From the NCBI RefSeq assembly GCF_001298265.1, contig NZ_LGSZ01000020.1:1-61953 (forward strand): a stretch of 61,953 nt of DNA, read 5' to 3'. The notes below the pieces were generated by a model that did no database searches, was not told where the DNA came from, and was given only the letters and a program-made list of their open reading frames with translations. Below are positions 45,730-55,778 of this stretch, piece after piece (position 1 is the first letter of the stretch; each line of letters starts with the position of its first letter). A program made the translations under genes and the position numbers. Source of the DNA: Allobosea vaviloviae. GTDB lineage: Bacteria; Pseudomonadota; Alphaproteobacteria; Rhizobiales; Beijerinckiaceae.

Positions 45730-48700
45730 TCAGTATTCCCACTCTGCGCCGACACCGACCGAGGCGCTGCCATCGGCGCCGGTCTCGGCCTGGACCTTGA
45801 CCCGGCGCGTCACGTCGATGTTGACGGAGACGCCGCTGTCCTCCGGCCTGGCGCCGGCCTTGATGCCGACCGAGACGTTGTCGCCGATATAGCGCGACAC
45901 CCCGACGGTCGGGCCACCGGCGCCGACCTGGATGTCGAGATTGTCGACGCCGAGCGATTTGCGCAGGCGCTCGAACGAATCGTCGCCGCCCCCGCCGGCG
46001 AATTGCGCCGCCGTCTGCGCCAGTTGCAGCGCCTGGAAGGGCGACAGCGAACCCGAAGCCCGCGCGAAGAGCAGGCGCGAGAGCACCTCGTCCTGCGGCA
46101 GATCGGGATTCGAGGTGAAGGCGAAGGACGGCTGGTCGGCCGGGCCGGTGACGATGACGCGCGCCGTGACATCCGATGCGCGGGTCTCGGCGACGAAATC
46201 CAGTTCCGGGATCGTGCCGCCGGTGAAGGTCAGGCGGCCGCGGCTGAAGTCGAGACGCTGGCTCAGCACGCTGAGCCGGCCGCGCCGCAGCTCGAAGCCG
46301 CCATTGAGCGCCGGGGCCGCCAGGGTTCCGGCGACCCGCAGCTCGCCGCCGAGTTCGGCGTCGATGCCCCGGCCGCGGACGAAGACCCGATTCGGGGCGG
46401 AGACCGTGAGCGCGAGCACCGCATCGAAGACCGGCGCCGGGCGGCCACCGCGCGTCGCTTGGCGCGCCTGCCGCTTTTGCGCCGCGAGGCGGGCTGCGGC
46501 CGTGCCTGTCGGCCTGATATGCTTGATGCCGTCGACCGGACGCAACGAGGCCGGCAGGCGGTCGGGCACCGCGACATCGAGCGAGAGCACATCGACGCGC
46601 CCGCTCAGGCGCGGGCGCTGCGACAGCGGCCCCGAGATCTCCAAGCCGAGATTGGCGACGGCGGTGACGATGCCGCTCGACAGCAATTGCGCGCGGTTGC
46701 CGGTGATGCGGATCGCGCCCGGGAAGCCGGCGGCCGGATCGAGCGAGAGCCGCCCGCTCGCGGAGAGGGTTCCGCCATTGGGCGTCTGGGCGCTGGCGCG
46801 CTCGATCACGAGGTTCTCGCCTGTGGCCGCGACGCGCGCCTCGACGGCGGTGAGGCGGACACCCTGGAGCGCGTCGGTGAAGCTGCCGCCGGAGAGGGTG
46901 GCCGATCCGCTGAGGCGCGGCGTTGCGAGCGCGCCGGCAGCGCGCATGTCGAGCGCGACCGCGCCAGTGACCCGCCTGCCCTGCGCACCGATCAGCGGAT
47001 TGACCAGGCCGGCGTCGAGCCGCCCCTGAGCAGCCAGGTCGAGTGCGCCCGCCGCGTCGAGCGGCGCGGTGCCGCGAATGGTCAGGCTGGCGCCACGGCC
47101 GGCGCTCACGGTGGCGTTGACGCTGGTCTCGTCGCCCTTGAAGGCGCCCTCGCCTGCGATCTCGATCGGCGGCAGGCCGGCCTGGCGGGTCTCCGGCGTC
47201 ACCAGGCGGGCGATGCGGAGGTTCCAGGGGCCCGTCAGCGCGTCCGGCGTGCCTGTTACTTTCGCCTGCGCGTTCAGCGTTCCCGCGAGGTCGAGCCCCG
47301 GCGCGACGATGCGGGCGGCCGAGAGCGGAATGTCGCGGGCCGTCAGGTTGAGGTCCAGCGTCTCGCCGGCACGGCCGTCCAGCGTCAGCCGGCCATTGTC
47401 GATCGCAACGGCCAGACCGGCGATCTCGATGCCGGCGGCGGGAAAGGCGAAGGTCGCGGGATTGGCGAGCGCGATGCGGCGGCCGTCGCGGCGGGCCTCG
47501 AAGGCGGCGAGTTCGAGCTTCAGCGGCTCGCCCGGCACGAGCCGGCCGGCACCGTTGAGGGCAAAGCCGCGCGCAGCGGCGCTCAGCGTGAAGGCGCTGG
47601 CCTCGGGGGCGCCTTTCGAATCGAAGCGGATCGCGCTGATCGCCTCGCCCGCCACGGATGCGCGGTCGATGGCGAGGGCGGCGTCGAGGCTCGGCCTTCC
47701 ATAGATGTCGGTCGCGTCGGCCTTGGCGTCGAGCTTGTCGATCGAGATGGAAGGGCCTGCGAGTTTGCTGCCCTTGGCCGTCAGACCGAGGTTCTGCCGG
47801 CCTTCGACGACGGCAAGGGTGATGTCGGCATCGAGCTGGCCGCCGAGCTTGGTCAGCGCCAGCGCCGAGAGATCGTCGAGATTGCGGGCCGCCAGGGTCA
47901 GCCGGCCGGCGGCGCGGCTGGCGGGGTCGAGCGTCAGCGCGCCGTTCAGCCGGACCGAGCCGATGGCGAGTTCGAGAGCGGACAGGTTCCAGCCGTCGCC
48001 GGGGGCGCGCGCAAGCGCTATCGTCCCGGTGGCAGGCTTCGAATCGATCTCGCCATTCAGTGTCAGGCGGGAGTCGAGCGCGCCCTGGAGGTCGCGAATG
48101 ACGGCGTCGATGGCGAGGCGCGGGATCGGGCGGGCGAGCGCGGTGGCATTGGCGATCGCGATACGCGCGGTGGCGTCGAGCTTGTCTCGGGGGCCTGTGA
48201 TCTGCGCCGTGACATCGCCACGGCCCGACAAACGCGGGTCGGCGCGCTTCAGATCCGGCAAGGCGAGTGCGAGCTTGAGATCGGAGGCCTGGCGGCCGAT
48301 ACCGCCATCAGCGGTGACGGTGGCGTGCTGGCCGGCCACACGCAGGCCGGCCACGCTGAGGTCTCCCGCGAGGGACCGGACCTGCCCGGCGAGGGTGAGG
48401 TTGCCGGCGAGCAGGCGGTCCAGCACGGCATCGCCGGTGGCGAGCCTGTCGCCGCGTCCCGTCAGCGTCGCGCCGTAATCGGCGAGGCGCGGCGTCGCAT
48501 CGATCTGCGCGCCGATCTCGGCGCGACCGCCGAGCGGGCGCCCGGCCAGGCCGCTGAGGCGGGCCAGATCCGGCAGCACGGCCTGGAGGCGGCCCAGCAC
48601 GCGGGCGTTGCCGGCCTTGCCCTTATAGTCCAGTTCGACGCCGGACATGGCCAGCCGCAGCGTCTCGAAATCGGCGGTGCCGTCATCCTGGCCGATGCCG

Positions 48701-50064
48701 CGCAGGGAGAAGCTGACGCGCTCGCCGACGGCGCGGGCGAGCGCGCGGTCGGTCAGCGCGATGCCGGAGGCCTCGCCATCGGCCGTCAGGGTGATGCGGG
48801 TGCCGGGCTCGCCGATGATGCCGGTCGGCGTGGCGTTGAAGGTCATCCCGAGCCTGGCGAAGCGGCCGCTCGGCAGCCTGGCATCCTGCGCGTCGAGCGT
48901 CGCAACGACGGTCGGACCCGCCACCGGGCCTTTTAGGGTCGCCTCGAAAGCGAGCTTGCCGATCTCGGTGCCCGACGCGACGGTCTTGCCCTCGGCATTG
49001 GGGCGCGCAGCGGCTGTGACGCGCAAATCGAGTTGCTTGTCGGCGGTGTAGCGCCCGAGCACGTCGAGCCGTGCCAGCGCCGAGACCAGCGCCATGTTGC
49101 GGATGTCGATGTCGCCGCCATCGGCGAAGCCGACCGAGCCGTCCAGCCGGGTCGAGCCGGCGAAGACCGGCGCGACGGGCGCCGGCATCAATCCCTCGAT
49201 GCGGGCATCGAGCGCGAGATTGAGCTGGCGCTCGGTGCCGCTGCGGTCGAGGCGGGCATCGCCGCGCGCGCCGATGGTGGGGCCGGCGTTGAAGATCAGG
49301 GTCGAGCCGAAGGAATCGAGCGGTCCGTCGCCGCCGAGATCGAGCGTGACCGGCGGTTCACCGGGCAAGCCGACGACCTTGGAGATCAGGCCGCCGGCCG
49401 GTTCGTCGAGCTTGACCGCGAGCTGCAGCCGCGTCGTGTCGGGCACGAAGGCGATGTTGACGTCGAACTGGCCCGGCGAATCGAGCCGGCGCGCAGCCAG
49501 TTTCAAGTCGAGGCCCTCGCTGGGCGGCCCCAGCGATGCCGAGCCGGTGGCGCCCAGGCGCACGGGCACGCCGAGCACGGGCTCGCCCAGCACGAGTTCA
49601 TTGAGCTGGAAGGCACGGACGATCACTTTCAGCGGCAGTTCGGGCAGGATCGGCTCGTTGCTCGGCGGCGCGGCGCCGGCAGGCGGCGGCGCCTGACGAC
49701 GAAGCACTTCCAGCTTGCCGATTTCGAGACGGTCGATGTCGAGCCGGCGCAACAGGAGCGCGCTGCGCGTCCAGATCAGGCGGGCGCGATCGAGCCTGAG
49801 CCAGGGGCCGTCACGGTCCGACAGGACGATGTCGCGGATCTCGACATCCGACGAGAGCGCGCCGTTGACCTCCCCGATCGAGACCTGGCTGGTGTCGCTC
49901 GACAGGGCCTTGGAGATCAGGTCGGCGACGACGCCGCGATCGGTCTGGGCGTTCTGGGCGAAGCCGCCGAAGGGCGCGAGGGCGAGGAAGCCGGCGATGA
50001 GCAGCGTCGCGACGAGCGCGAGGCGCGGCAGGTTGAAGCGCGGGAGAGCAAAACGATACCGCAT
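45730..50064 (-). CDS. tamB: Translocation/assembly module protein TamB
   Basis: 1444 residues. TamB spans the periplasm from an N-terminal inner-membrane helix (LALVATLLIAGFLALAPFGG) as a long beta-taco made of AsmA-like repeats. It ends in the TamB/DUF490 domain, which contacts TamA (LDFSRGRLTFTGGTIPELDF, then ILSRLLFARASGSLSPFQAL, ending VGVGAEWEY). Known roles are outer-membrane protein assembly and phospholipid transport toward the outer membrane. Its ATG shares one base with the tamA stop (TGATG), so the two are coupled. Confidence 0.94.
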   Translation of the reverse strand: MRYRFALPRFNLPRLALVATLLIAGFLALAPFGGFAQNAQTDRGVVADLISKALSSDTSQVSIGEVNGALSSDVEIRDIVLSDRDGPWLRLDRARLIWTRSALLLRRLDIDRLEIGKLEVLRRQAPPPAGAAPPSNEPILPELPLKVIVRAFQLNELVLGEPVLGVPVRLGATGSASLGPPSEGLDLKLAARRLDSPGQFDVNIAFVPDTTRLQLAVKLDEPAGGLISKVVGLPGEPPVTLDLGGDGPLDSFGSTLIFNAGPTIGARGDARLDRSGTERQLNLALDARIEGLMPAPVAPVFAGSTRLDGSVGFADGGDIDIRNMALVSALARLDVLGRYTADKQLDLRVTAAARPNAEGKTVASGTEIGKLAFEATLKGPVAGPTVVATLDAQDARLPSGRFARLGMTFNATPTGIIGEPGTRITLTADGEASGIALTDRALARAVGERVSFSLRGIGQDDGTADFETLRLAMSGVELDYKGKAGNARVLGRLQAVLPDLARLSGLAGRPLGGRAEIGAQIDATPRLADYGATLTGRGDRLATGDAVLDRLLAGNLTLAGQVRSLAGDLSVAGLRVAGQHATVTADGGIGRQASDLKLALALPDLKRADPRLSGRGDVTAQITGPRDKLDATARIAIANATALARPIPRLAIDAVIRDLQGALDSRLTLNGEIDSKPATGTIALARAPGDGWNLSALELAIGSVRLNGALTLDPASRAAGRLTLAARNLDDLSALALTKLGGQLDADITLAVVEGRQNLGLTAKGSKLAGPSISIDKLDAKADATDIYGRPSLDAALAIDRASVAGEAISAIRFDSKGAPEASAFTLSAAARGFALNGAGRLVPGEPLKLELAAFEARRDGRRIALANPATFAFPAAGIEIAGLAVAIDNGRLTLDGRAGETLDLNLTARDIPLSAARIVAPGLDLAGTLNAQAKVTGTPDALTGPWNLRIARLVTPETRQAGLPPIEIAGEGAFKGDETSVNATVSAGRGASLTIRGTAPLDAAGALDLAAQGRLDAGLVNPLIGAQGRRVTGAVALDMRAAGALATPRLSGSATLSGGSFTDALQGVRLTAVEARVAATGENLVIERASAQTPNGGTLSASGRLSLDPAAGFPGAIRITGNRAQLLSSGIVTAVANLGLEISGPLSQRPRLSGRVDVLSLDVAVPDRLPASLRPVDGIKHIRPTGTAAARLAAQKRQARQATRGGRPAPVFDAVLALTVSAPNRVFVRGRGIDAELGGELRVAGTLAAPALNGGFELRRGRLSVLSQRLDFSRGRLTFTGGTIPELDFVAETRASDVTARVIVTGPADQPSFAFTSNPDLPQDEVLSRLLFARASGSLSPFQALQLAQTAAQFAGGGGDDSFERLRKSLGVDNLDIQVGAGGPTVGVSRYIGDNVSVGIKAGARPEDSGVSVNIDVTRRVKVQAETGADGSASVGVGAEWEY

Positions 50065-52073
50065 CAGAAGGCCTGCCCGATGCTGACATAGAGCGCGACC
50101 GGCTTGTCGCCCTTGCGCGGATTGAGCGGGGCGGCGACGTCGACCCTGATCGGGCCGATCGCCGTGTAGTAGCGCAGGCCAAGACCCGCTGCCATTTGCA
50201 GCCGCTGCTTGAAGTCCGGCAGGCTGCCCTCGAACGCCGTGCCGGCGTCGAAGAAGGGCACGAGGCCGATGGTGTCGGTGACCTTGATGCGGGCCTCGAC
50301 CGAGCCCTCGAACAGGCTGCGTCCGCCGGTCAGCCGGCCGAGCGGGCCCAGCGGTGAGAGCGTGCGGTAGGCATAGCCGCGCACCGAGCCGCCGCCGCCG
50401 GCATAGAAGCGCCGGGTCGATGGCACCTCGTCGAGATCGGCCCCGGAAATCGAGCCCAGCCCGACGCGCCCGGCCAGGACATAGCGCGCGTCCTCGTCGA
50501 GCGCGTAATAGGCCGAGAACGCGGCCTTGCTCTGGACGAGCCCGACGGTGGAACCGAGGAAGGTCGGATAAGGCGTGACCGAAGCGCTGGCGCGGAAGCC
50601 CCGCGTCGCGTCGAGCAGGCTGTCGGTGGAGTCGTATTTCACCGAGAGCGGGACGCCGACGAGGGTGTAGTCGACCTGTCCGAGCACGTCGCTGGTCTGG
50701 CCCTTCTCGACCTCGAGGCCGGCCGAGATCGAGAATGTATCGCTGAAGCGCCGCTGAATCGCGGTGGTGACGTTGCCATAGCGGGCGGTGTAGCCGCCAT
50801 AGCGGTTGGTGCCGACGCGCTGGCGCGTGGCGACGCCGTCCAGCAGCCAGTCGTAGCGGCTGCCGCCGAGCGCTGGCTTCAGGAAGCTGAAGGAAAAGCG
50901 GCCACCGAGATCCGAACGCTCGAAATCGCCGATGTCCTTGATCTTGGTGCCGTCGATGCGCGGCGCCAGGAAGATATCGCCTTCGAGGCGCAGGCGTTCA
51001 GCCCCGCCGAACAGATTGCGATGCTCCCAATAGGTCTTCACCGCAGGCCCATCGATGGTCGAGTAGCGCGCCGAGAAGCCGATCAGGCGCTTGGGTCGCT
51101 CGGTCACCTCGACGAAGATCGGCAGGTTGCCGGCGGCGTCGAGCTTGTCGTCCTCGCGAATGCGCACCGAGGCGATGGCGGGGATCGTCGCGATCGATTT
51201 GCGGGTGTCGGTCAGCGCCTTTGGCGAATAGGGGTCGCCCGGTTCGAGATAGATGAAGGAGCGCACGACGGCCGGCGGGATGTCGGCGGTGTCGCCGATG
51301 CTGATGTCGCCGAAGCCCGCCACCGGGCCGGGCTCGACGACATAGGTCACGTCCATGATCCGCGCCGCGTGGTCCACGACGGGGCGCAACTCGACGACCT
51401 TCGCGAGCGGGCGTGACTGGGCGCGCAGGTTGTCGACGAGTGCAGCCTGCGCCGCCCGCAACGCCGAGGCCGTCGCGGGGTCGCCTGGTTTCAAGCGCGT
51501 GACCTTTTCGGGGTTCGCGATGGCGGGCGCGCCGGTAATGCCGCGCTCGCTGACGGCGACGTTACGAAGGCCGAAGACCGGCCCAGGGGCGACGCGAACG
51601 GCAATCGGCACGGCATCGCGATTGCGATGGGCTTCGAGCGCGCGGATCAGCGACGCATCGGGCTCGGCGCCGACCTTCAGCGTCGCGCCATCGACGACGA
51701 TCGCGACCTCGGCGTTGAAATAGCCTTGCGACCAGAGCGCATCGACGAGCGGGTTGAGATCGACAGCCATGCGGCGTGCCAGCGTCTCGCCATCGGGCGG
51801 CGCGTCCTGGCGCAGGCGATAAAGCAGGGACGCGTCCTGCAGCGTTCGCGTCAACGCCTTTGCGTCATCCGCCTGGCCGAGGTCGAATTCGAGGCGATAG
51901 GGCAGCGCCGCCGCACTGGCGGCCGGCGGTTCGTCCTTCTTGGTGAACAGCCCGAAGACATCCAGCGAGGACAGATCGAAGGCGTGCGCAGGCCGCGCCT
52001 GCATGCCCAGGAGCGTGGCGAGCGCATAACCGCTCAGCGCAGCAGCGCCGCTCGCCCTCCGACAAAACCGCAT
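50064..52073 (-). CDS. tamA: Autotransporter assembly complex outer-membrane protein TamA (Omp85 family)
   Basis: 669 residues. A signal peptide (about 1-31, LATLLGMQARPAHA) leads to POTRA-like periplasmic domains (about 60-320) and a C-terminal 16-strand Omp85 barrel. The barrel carries the family's late motif GGGGSVRGYAYRTL and ends in a Phe (VALYVSIGQAF). The partner gene tamB follows directly. The ATG at 52073 has GGAGG 4 bases upstream; the 11-codon longer frame lacks a site. Confidence 0.93.
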   Translation of the reverse strand: MRFCRRASGAAALSGYALATLLGMQARPAHAFDLSSLDVFGLFTKKDEPPAASAAALPYRLEFDLGQADDAKALTRTLQDASLLYRLRQDAPPDGETLARRMAVDLNPLVDALWSQGYFNAEVAIVVDGATLKVGAEPDASLIRALEAHRNRDAVPIAVRVAPGPVFGLRNVAVSERGITGAPAIANPEKVTRLKPGDPATASALRAAQAALVDNLRAQSRPLAKVVELRPVVDHAARIMDVTYVVEPGPVAGFGDISIGDTADIPPAVVRSFIYLEPGDPYSPKALTDTRKSIATIPAIASVRIREDDKLDAAGNLPIFVEVTERPKRLIGFSARYSTIDGPAVKTYWEHRNLFGGAERLRLEGDIFLAPRIDGTKIKDIGDFERSDLGGRFSFSFLKPALGGSRYDWLLDGVATRQRVGTNRYGGYTARYGNVTTAIQRRFSDTFSISAGLEVEKGQTSDVLGQVDYTLVGVPLSVKYDSTDSLLDATRGFRASASVTPYPTFLGSTVGLVQSKAAFSAYYALDEDARYVLAGRVGLGSISGADLDEVPSTRRFYAGGGGSVRGYAYRTLSPLGPLGRLTGGRSLFEGSVEARIKVTDTIGLVPFFDAGTAFEGSLPDFKQRLQMAAGLGLRYYTAIGPIRVDVAAPLNPRKGDKPVALYVSIGQAF

Positions 52074-52187
52074 CCGACCTCCAAGCAACCCCCCACACCG
52101 CAACAACGCCGTCTCGCCGATGTTCCCCGCCCTACCCTACCAAGACGTGCCGCGCTGGGGCAAACCCGACGAATTTGACCGGCTTGG

Positions 52188-52940
52188 CTAACGAAGTGTT
52201 AGCGATACCGAACCGAGCGGGCTGAGCTTCGTCACGATCTCGCCCTTGCCCGGCGAGAGCACGCCGCCGCAGAGGCTGCCCGTGGTGACGATCTGGCCGG
52301 CGCGAAGGCCGCCCATCAGCTCGTTCTTGCGATTCGCCCAGGCAAGGAAGGGCGTCATCGGATCGCCGTTGCCGTGCACCGCCGGCTGATCGTAGATGGT
52401 GACGCCGTTGAGCGATATGAAACAGCCGAGCCCGGTGAGATCGTCCAGCACCTTCATGTCGAGTTCCTGGCCGAGATAGTAGCCGCCATGGCCGAGCGCG
52501 TCGGCGAGCCACAAGGCGAAGGGCACGCCCTGCCAGTTGGCCAGCCGGCTCTCGACGATCTCGATGCCGAGATAGGCCTTGTCGCAATGAGCCAGCAGCT
52601 CGGCCCGCGAATAGGGCTGGTTGGGACGCATCGGCACGTCCTTGGCCAGTCGCAGCGCGATCTCGATCTCGACGCGCAGCTCGGCGCCGATCGCGCCGTC
52701 ATAGACATCGCCCGGCGCCAGCCAGGGCCCCGGCATCAGGCCTGCGACCGGCGTTCCGTCCTCGGCGATGGCGACCTTCCAGCCGGCCTGCGCATGGCCG
52801 AGCGTCTTGGCGATGTCGGCCTGGATCGCCAGCCCATCGAGGAAAGAGCCCGGCACCGGCTGCTCGGCCATCTCGATCAGGCTCTTGTCGCGGCGGGTTG
52901 CGACCAGCGCATCGCGCAGGGTCTCGTGGGTGGTCGGCAT
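52188..52940 (-). CDS. Fumarylacetoacetate hydrolase family protein (2-keto-4-pentenoate hydratase-like)
   Basis: 250 residues. The overall plan is like bacterial 2-keto-4-pentenoate hydratase/2-oxo-hepta-3-ene-1,7-dioate hydratase: AGWKVAIAEDG near the front, the metal-binding acidic cluster AELRVEIEIALRL with Glu residues, YLGIEIVESRL, and the late MTPFLAWANRKNEL and GQIVTTGSLCGG. Such enzymes act in meta-cleavage of aromatics. The substrate is not known here. It is divergent from the DUF4142 gene. Confidence 0.88.
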   Translation of the reverse strand: MPTTHETLRDALVATRRDKSLIEMAEQPVPGSFLDGLAIQADIAKTLGHAQAGWKVAIAEDGTPVAGLMPGPWLAPGDVYDGAIGAELRVEIEIALRLAKDVPMRPNQPYSRAELLAHCDKAYLGIEIVESRLANWQGVPFALWLADALGHGGYYLGQELDMKVLDDLTGLGCFISLNGVTIYDQPAVHGNGDPMTPFLAWANRKNELMGGLRAGQIVTTGSLCGGVLSPGKGEIVTKLSPLGSVSLTLR

Positions 52941-53124
52941 GGCGTCTCGTCCCTGTCCTCGTCATCCCGGCCTGGCCGGTGTTCGCCGCGCACCCTGCAC
53001 GAGCCGCGCCCGCGAGGCCACCCCCCCGCCGCGGCGATGGCGAGCCACGGCCCGACGGAACCGCTTCGGCGCAGCGGGGTTGTTCTCCCCATCAGCCAAT
53101 GTTCCGAAAAGGCAGCACGCCGCG

Positions 53125-53622
53125 ATGAAACGGCTTCTCCCGATCATGACGGCCACCCTGCTCTGGGCGATGGGCGCCGTCGCCCAAACCCCGATGCCGC
53201 CGCAGGATTTCGTGCACAAAGCGACGGTCTCGACCATGTTTGCGGTCGAATCGGCGACGCTGGCGCTGCACAAGACGGTCTCGCCCGAGATCAAGAGTTT
53301 CGCCCACCGCCTCGCCAACGATCGCGGGACCACCGGCAGCAGCCTGCGGCAGATCATCGCCAAGCGCTCGGACATCGCGCTGCCGGAGCGCCCCGACGGC
53401 CCGCAGCTCGATCTGCTGCGCGATCTTGCCGACTTGCAGGGCCCGGAGTTCGACCGCGCCTATGTGCTCGCCCAGCGCGCCGCGCAGGAGGAGAGCCTCG
53501 CGGTGGTATCAGCCTATGCCGAGACCGGGTCCGACCCCGAACTCAAGGCCTTCGCCGAGAAGACGCTGCCGATCCTGCAGAAGCTGGACGCCGAGGCGAA
53601 GGCGCTGCCCAAGCCTGAATAG
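53125..53622 (+). CDS. DUF4142 exported protein
   Basis: 165 residues. A signal peptide (MKRLLPIMTATLLWAMGAVAQ) and a four-helix ferritin-like DUF4142 body (DFVHKATVSTMFAVESATLAL, given in part, then SFAHRLANDRGTT and ESLAVVSAYAETG). DUF4142 proteins are periplasmic, often stress-linked and without known activity. It lies upstream of and in the same direction as the LysR gene. Confidence 0.88.
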   Translation: MKRLLPIMTATLLWAMGAVAQTPMPPQDFVHKATVSTMFAVESATLALHKTVSPEIKSFAHRLANDRGTTGSSLRQIIAKRSDIALPERPDGPQLDLLRDLADLQGPEFDRAYVLAQRAAQEESLAVVSAYAETGSDPELKAFAEKTLPILQKLDAEAKALPKPE

Positions 53623-53725
53623 TCGCAGCCGGTCTCACGGCCCCTCCTCTGCGTCTGCTTGACAGCCGGGCGCCGCTCCCCTCCGCTCAGCGTCAAAAGA
53701 ACGCTCAGGGGGGGAAGGGAGGACA

Positions 53726-54631
53726 ATGCTCACCTTGCGGCAGATCGAGGTGATCCGCGCCATCATGATCACCGGCACGATCAGCGGTGCGGCCAAGCTG
53801 CTCGCGGTCTCGGCGCCGGGCATCAGCCGGCTGATGAAGCATACCGAGAAGACGCTGCGGCTGAAGCTGTTTGAGCGGCGGCACGGCCGCTATGTGCCGA
53901 CGCCGGAAGCCAACGACATCTTCGAGCAGATCAACGGCGTCTACAAGAAGGTCGACGACCTCCACTACACGCTGGCGCGGATCGAGCGCGGCGGCGGCAT
54001 CGAACTGCGCATCGGTTCGGTGCCGAGCATCTGTCATGTCATGGTACCGCGCGCGATCGAAAGGCTGAAGCGCAAGCACCCCGATCTCAGGCTCGACATC
54101 AACATCCTCAAGATCGAGGAGGCGATCGACTATCTCCTGCTCGGCAAGGGCGAGATCGCGGCGATGAGCTACAAGCTCGACCATCCCGGCATCGATTTCG
54201 TGCCGCTGTCGATGGGCGAACTTCGCTGCATCGTTCCGGACGGTCATGAGCTGGCCGGACGCACGATCATCTCAGCCGCCGAGATCGTGCGCCATCCGCT
54301 GATCGGCATCGACCCCAACGACCCCTATGGCCGGATCATGGCCGAGATCTTCAGCCGCCAGGGCCTCGCCTACGACATCGTCATCAAGGCGCGCTTCGGC
54401 ACGACCGTCTGCTCGCTGGTGCGGGCCGGGCTCGGCATCGCGGTCATCGACCAGTTCACGGTGGCGCATGGCTCGATGCAGGGCATCACGACGATCCCGA
54501 TCGCCGAGCCGACGCAGTTCCAGACCTATGTCGCGATCAAGAACGACAAGGCGCCCTCGCTCTATGCCGAGACCTTCGTGACGCTGCTGCGGCAGGAGAT
54601 GGATATGGTGGTGAGGGCCAGGCCGGGATAG
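53726..54631 (+). CDS. LysR family transcriptional regulator
   Basis: 301 residues. The N-terminal HTH (LRQIEVIRAIMITGTISGAA, then KLLAVSAPGISRLMKH) is followed by a LysR substrate-binding fold with LLLGKGEIAAMSY and VRAGLGIAVIDQF. A strong GGGAGGACA precedes the ATG. It lies in the same direction as the shikimate-dehydrogenase-like gene and the liv operon, of which it is a candidate regulator. The unusual HExxH protein gene lies between. Confidence 0.9.
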   Translation: MLTLRQIEVIRAIMITGTISGAAKLLAVSAPGISRLMKHTEKTLRLKLFERRHGRYVPTPEANDIFEQINGVYKKVDDLHYTLARIERGGGIELRIGSVPSICHVMVPRAIERLKRKHPDLRLDINILKIEEAIDYLLLGKGEIAAMSYKLDHPGIDFVPLSMGELRCIVPDGHELAGRTIISAAEIVRHPLIGIDPNDPYGRIMAEIFSRQGLAYDIVIKARFGTTVCSLVRAGLGIAVIDQFTVAHGSMQGITTIPIAEPTQFQTYVAIKNDKAPSLYAETFVTLLRQEMDMVVRARPG

Positions 54632-54800
54632 CAGCCTCACCTTTCTGCGCGAGCGTCGCCGGGCAGCGGAGACCATCATCCTCCGGGCTCGCCTGCGCTT
54701 CAGCCAGCGGTGGTTCCTCAGCCAAACGAATGATGTGGCATGCCCGCTCGATGCCATATCCCTAGCTGATCTCATGGGGTCGGCGGCGACGGGGAATCCG

Positions 54801-55778
54801 ATGGCAGACAGGGTGACGATCGACGGGCCGGTCGGACTCCGCTTCCGAAAGCAGAACGTCAAGAACAACGCCAGCGATCAGGGCAAGGTCATCCAGCTGC
54901 TGGCAAAGATCCCAAAGGCGCAGGGGGGCAAGAGCGAGGAGTGGCGGGTGCCGCCGTTGTCGGGACCCAACGGCAATTGCCCGCAATTCGTTGCCGATGC
55001 CATCTGGGATTTTCAGCTGTTCTGGAAGGGCAAGGGCCATTTCCAGCACATCGACGGCGTGGTCGACCCGGACAAGAACACGCTCGCTCAACTGAACATG
55101 CTGGCCCTGGGCACGACACCACCGAAGCCCCCGCCCGGCCCCTCCACGCCGTTCGTGGCGCCGTTGAAGCAGAACCCGATGATCATTCTCGACGGCGCCA
55201 GGGCGGTCGAGCGCACGACACCGATCCACCCGGCCGAATGGGTGCGCAGGACACAGGAAACCTTCGACATCCTTTGCGGCAATGCCCTCGGCAGGCAGAT
55301 CGTGATGGGGCGGCGCAGGCGCGTCTTCGTGGAGCCCTATCGATTCGACGATCTCAATGCGCACTCCTCATCGACAGCCGCCTTCCAGTCCGTCCTGTTC
55401 ACGCCCCACAACTTCGACAGTTCGCAGAGCAAACCCGGCTGTCGGGCCGACGAGATTCTGCTGCATGAGTTGATCCATCTCGCGGAAAACAACTACGCAG
55501 CTTATGGCGATGTCACGGGCATTCGCCTCGAATATGCACGATCGGACTTCCTGACCGTCATCGGAACCAACATCTATTCGTCGATCCTGGGACGCGGCCT
55601 CAGGGCCGACCACAACGAATACAAATTCATGCCATCGCCTTTCGATGCCGACCCCAGCCAGCACGCCACGGCCTTCCACGACAATTACGGCTTGGTCCAC
55701 AAATTCCAACGGGGGATGTTCGACCTGTTCAAGATCCAGCCGGCGGCCTGGAATCCCTTCAAGTTCCACACGCCCTGA
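54801..55778 (+). CDS. Putative zinc metallopeptidase (HExxH, M91-like) with peptidoglycan-binding-like N-terminus
   Basis: 325 residues, no signal peptide. The N-terminal half resembles a peptidoglycan-binding-type fold (QGKVIQLLAKIPKAQGG, AIWDFQLFWKGKG, DGVVDPDKNTLAQLN), then a Pro-rich linker (PPKPPPGPSTP). The C-terminal half has a clear zincin motif HELIH at residues 222-226 (ADEILLHELIHLAENNYAAY), recalling M91/NleD-type effector proteases. The ATG at 54801 has a GGGGA 5 bases upstream. A non-Sec-secreted effector is possible, but no secretion genes or immunity gene are adjacent. The family call is tentative. Confidence 0.65.
   Translation: MADRVTIDGPVGLRFRKQNVKNNASDQGKVIQLLAKIPKAQGGKSEEWRVPPLSGPNGNCPQFVADAIWDFQLFWKGKGHFQHIDGVVDPDKNTLAQLNMLALGTTPPKPPPGPSTPFVAPLKQNPMIILDGARAVERTTPIHPAEWVRRTQETFDILCGNALGRQIVMGRRRRVFVEPYRFDDLNAHSSSTAAFQSVLFTPHNFDSSQSKPGCRADEILLHELIHLAENNYAAYGDVTGIRLEYARSDFLTVIGTNIYSSILGRGLRADHNEYKFMPSPFDADPSQHATAFHDNYGLVHKFQRGMFDLFKIQPAAWNPFKFHTP

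Noticed and set aside
46003..48936. A 977-residue open frame on the plus strand opposite tamB
   Set aside because: It is antisense to a clearly homologous protein; its composition (Arg, Glu, Ala, Gly with no fold pattern) is what GC-rich third-position bias produces. The same applies to long frames opposite parC, rsh, the HerA-like gene and ldtP.
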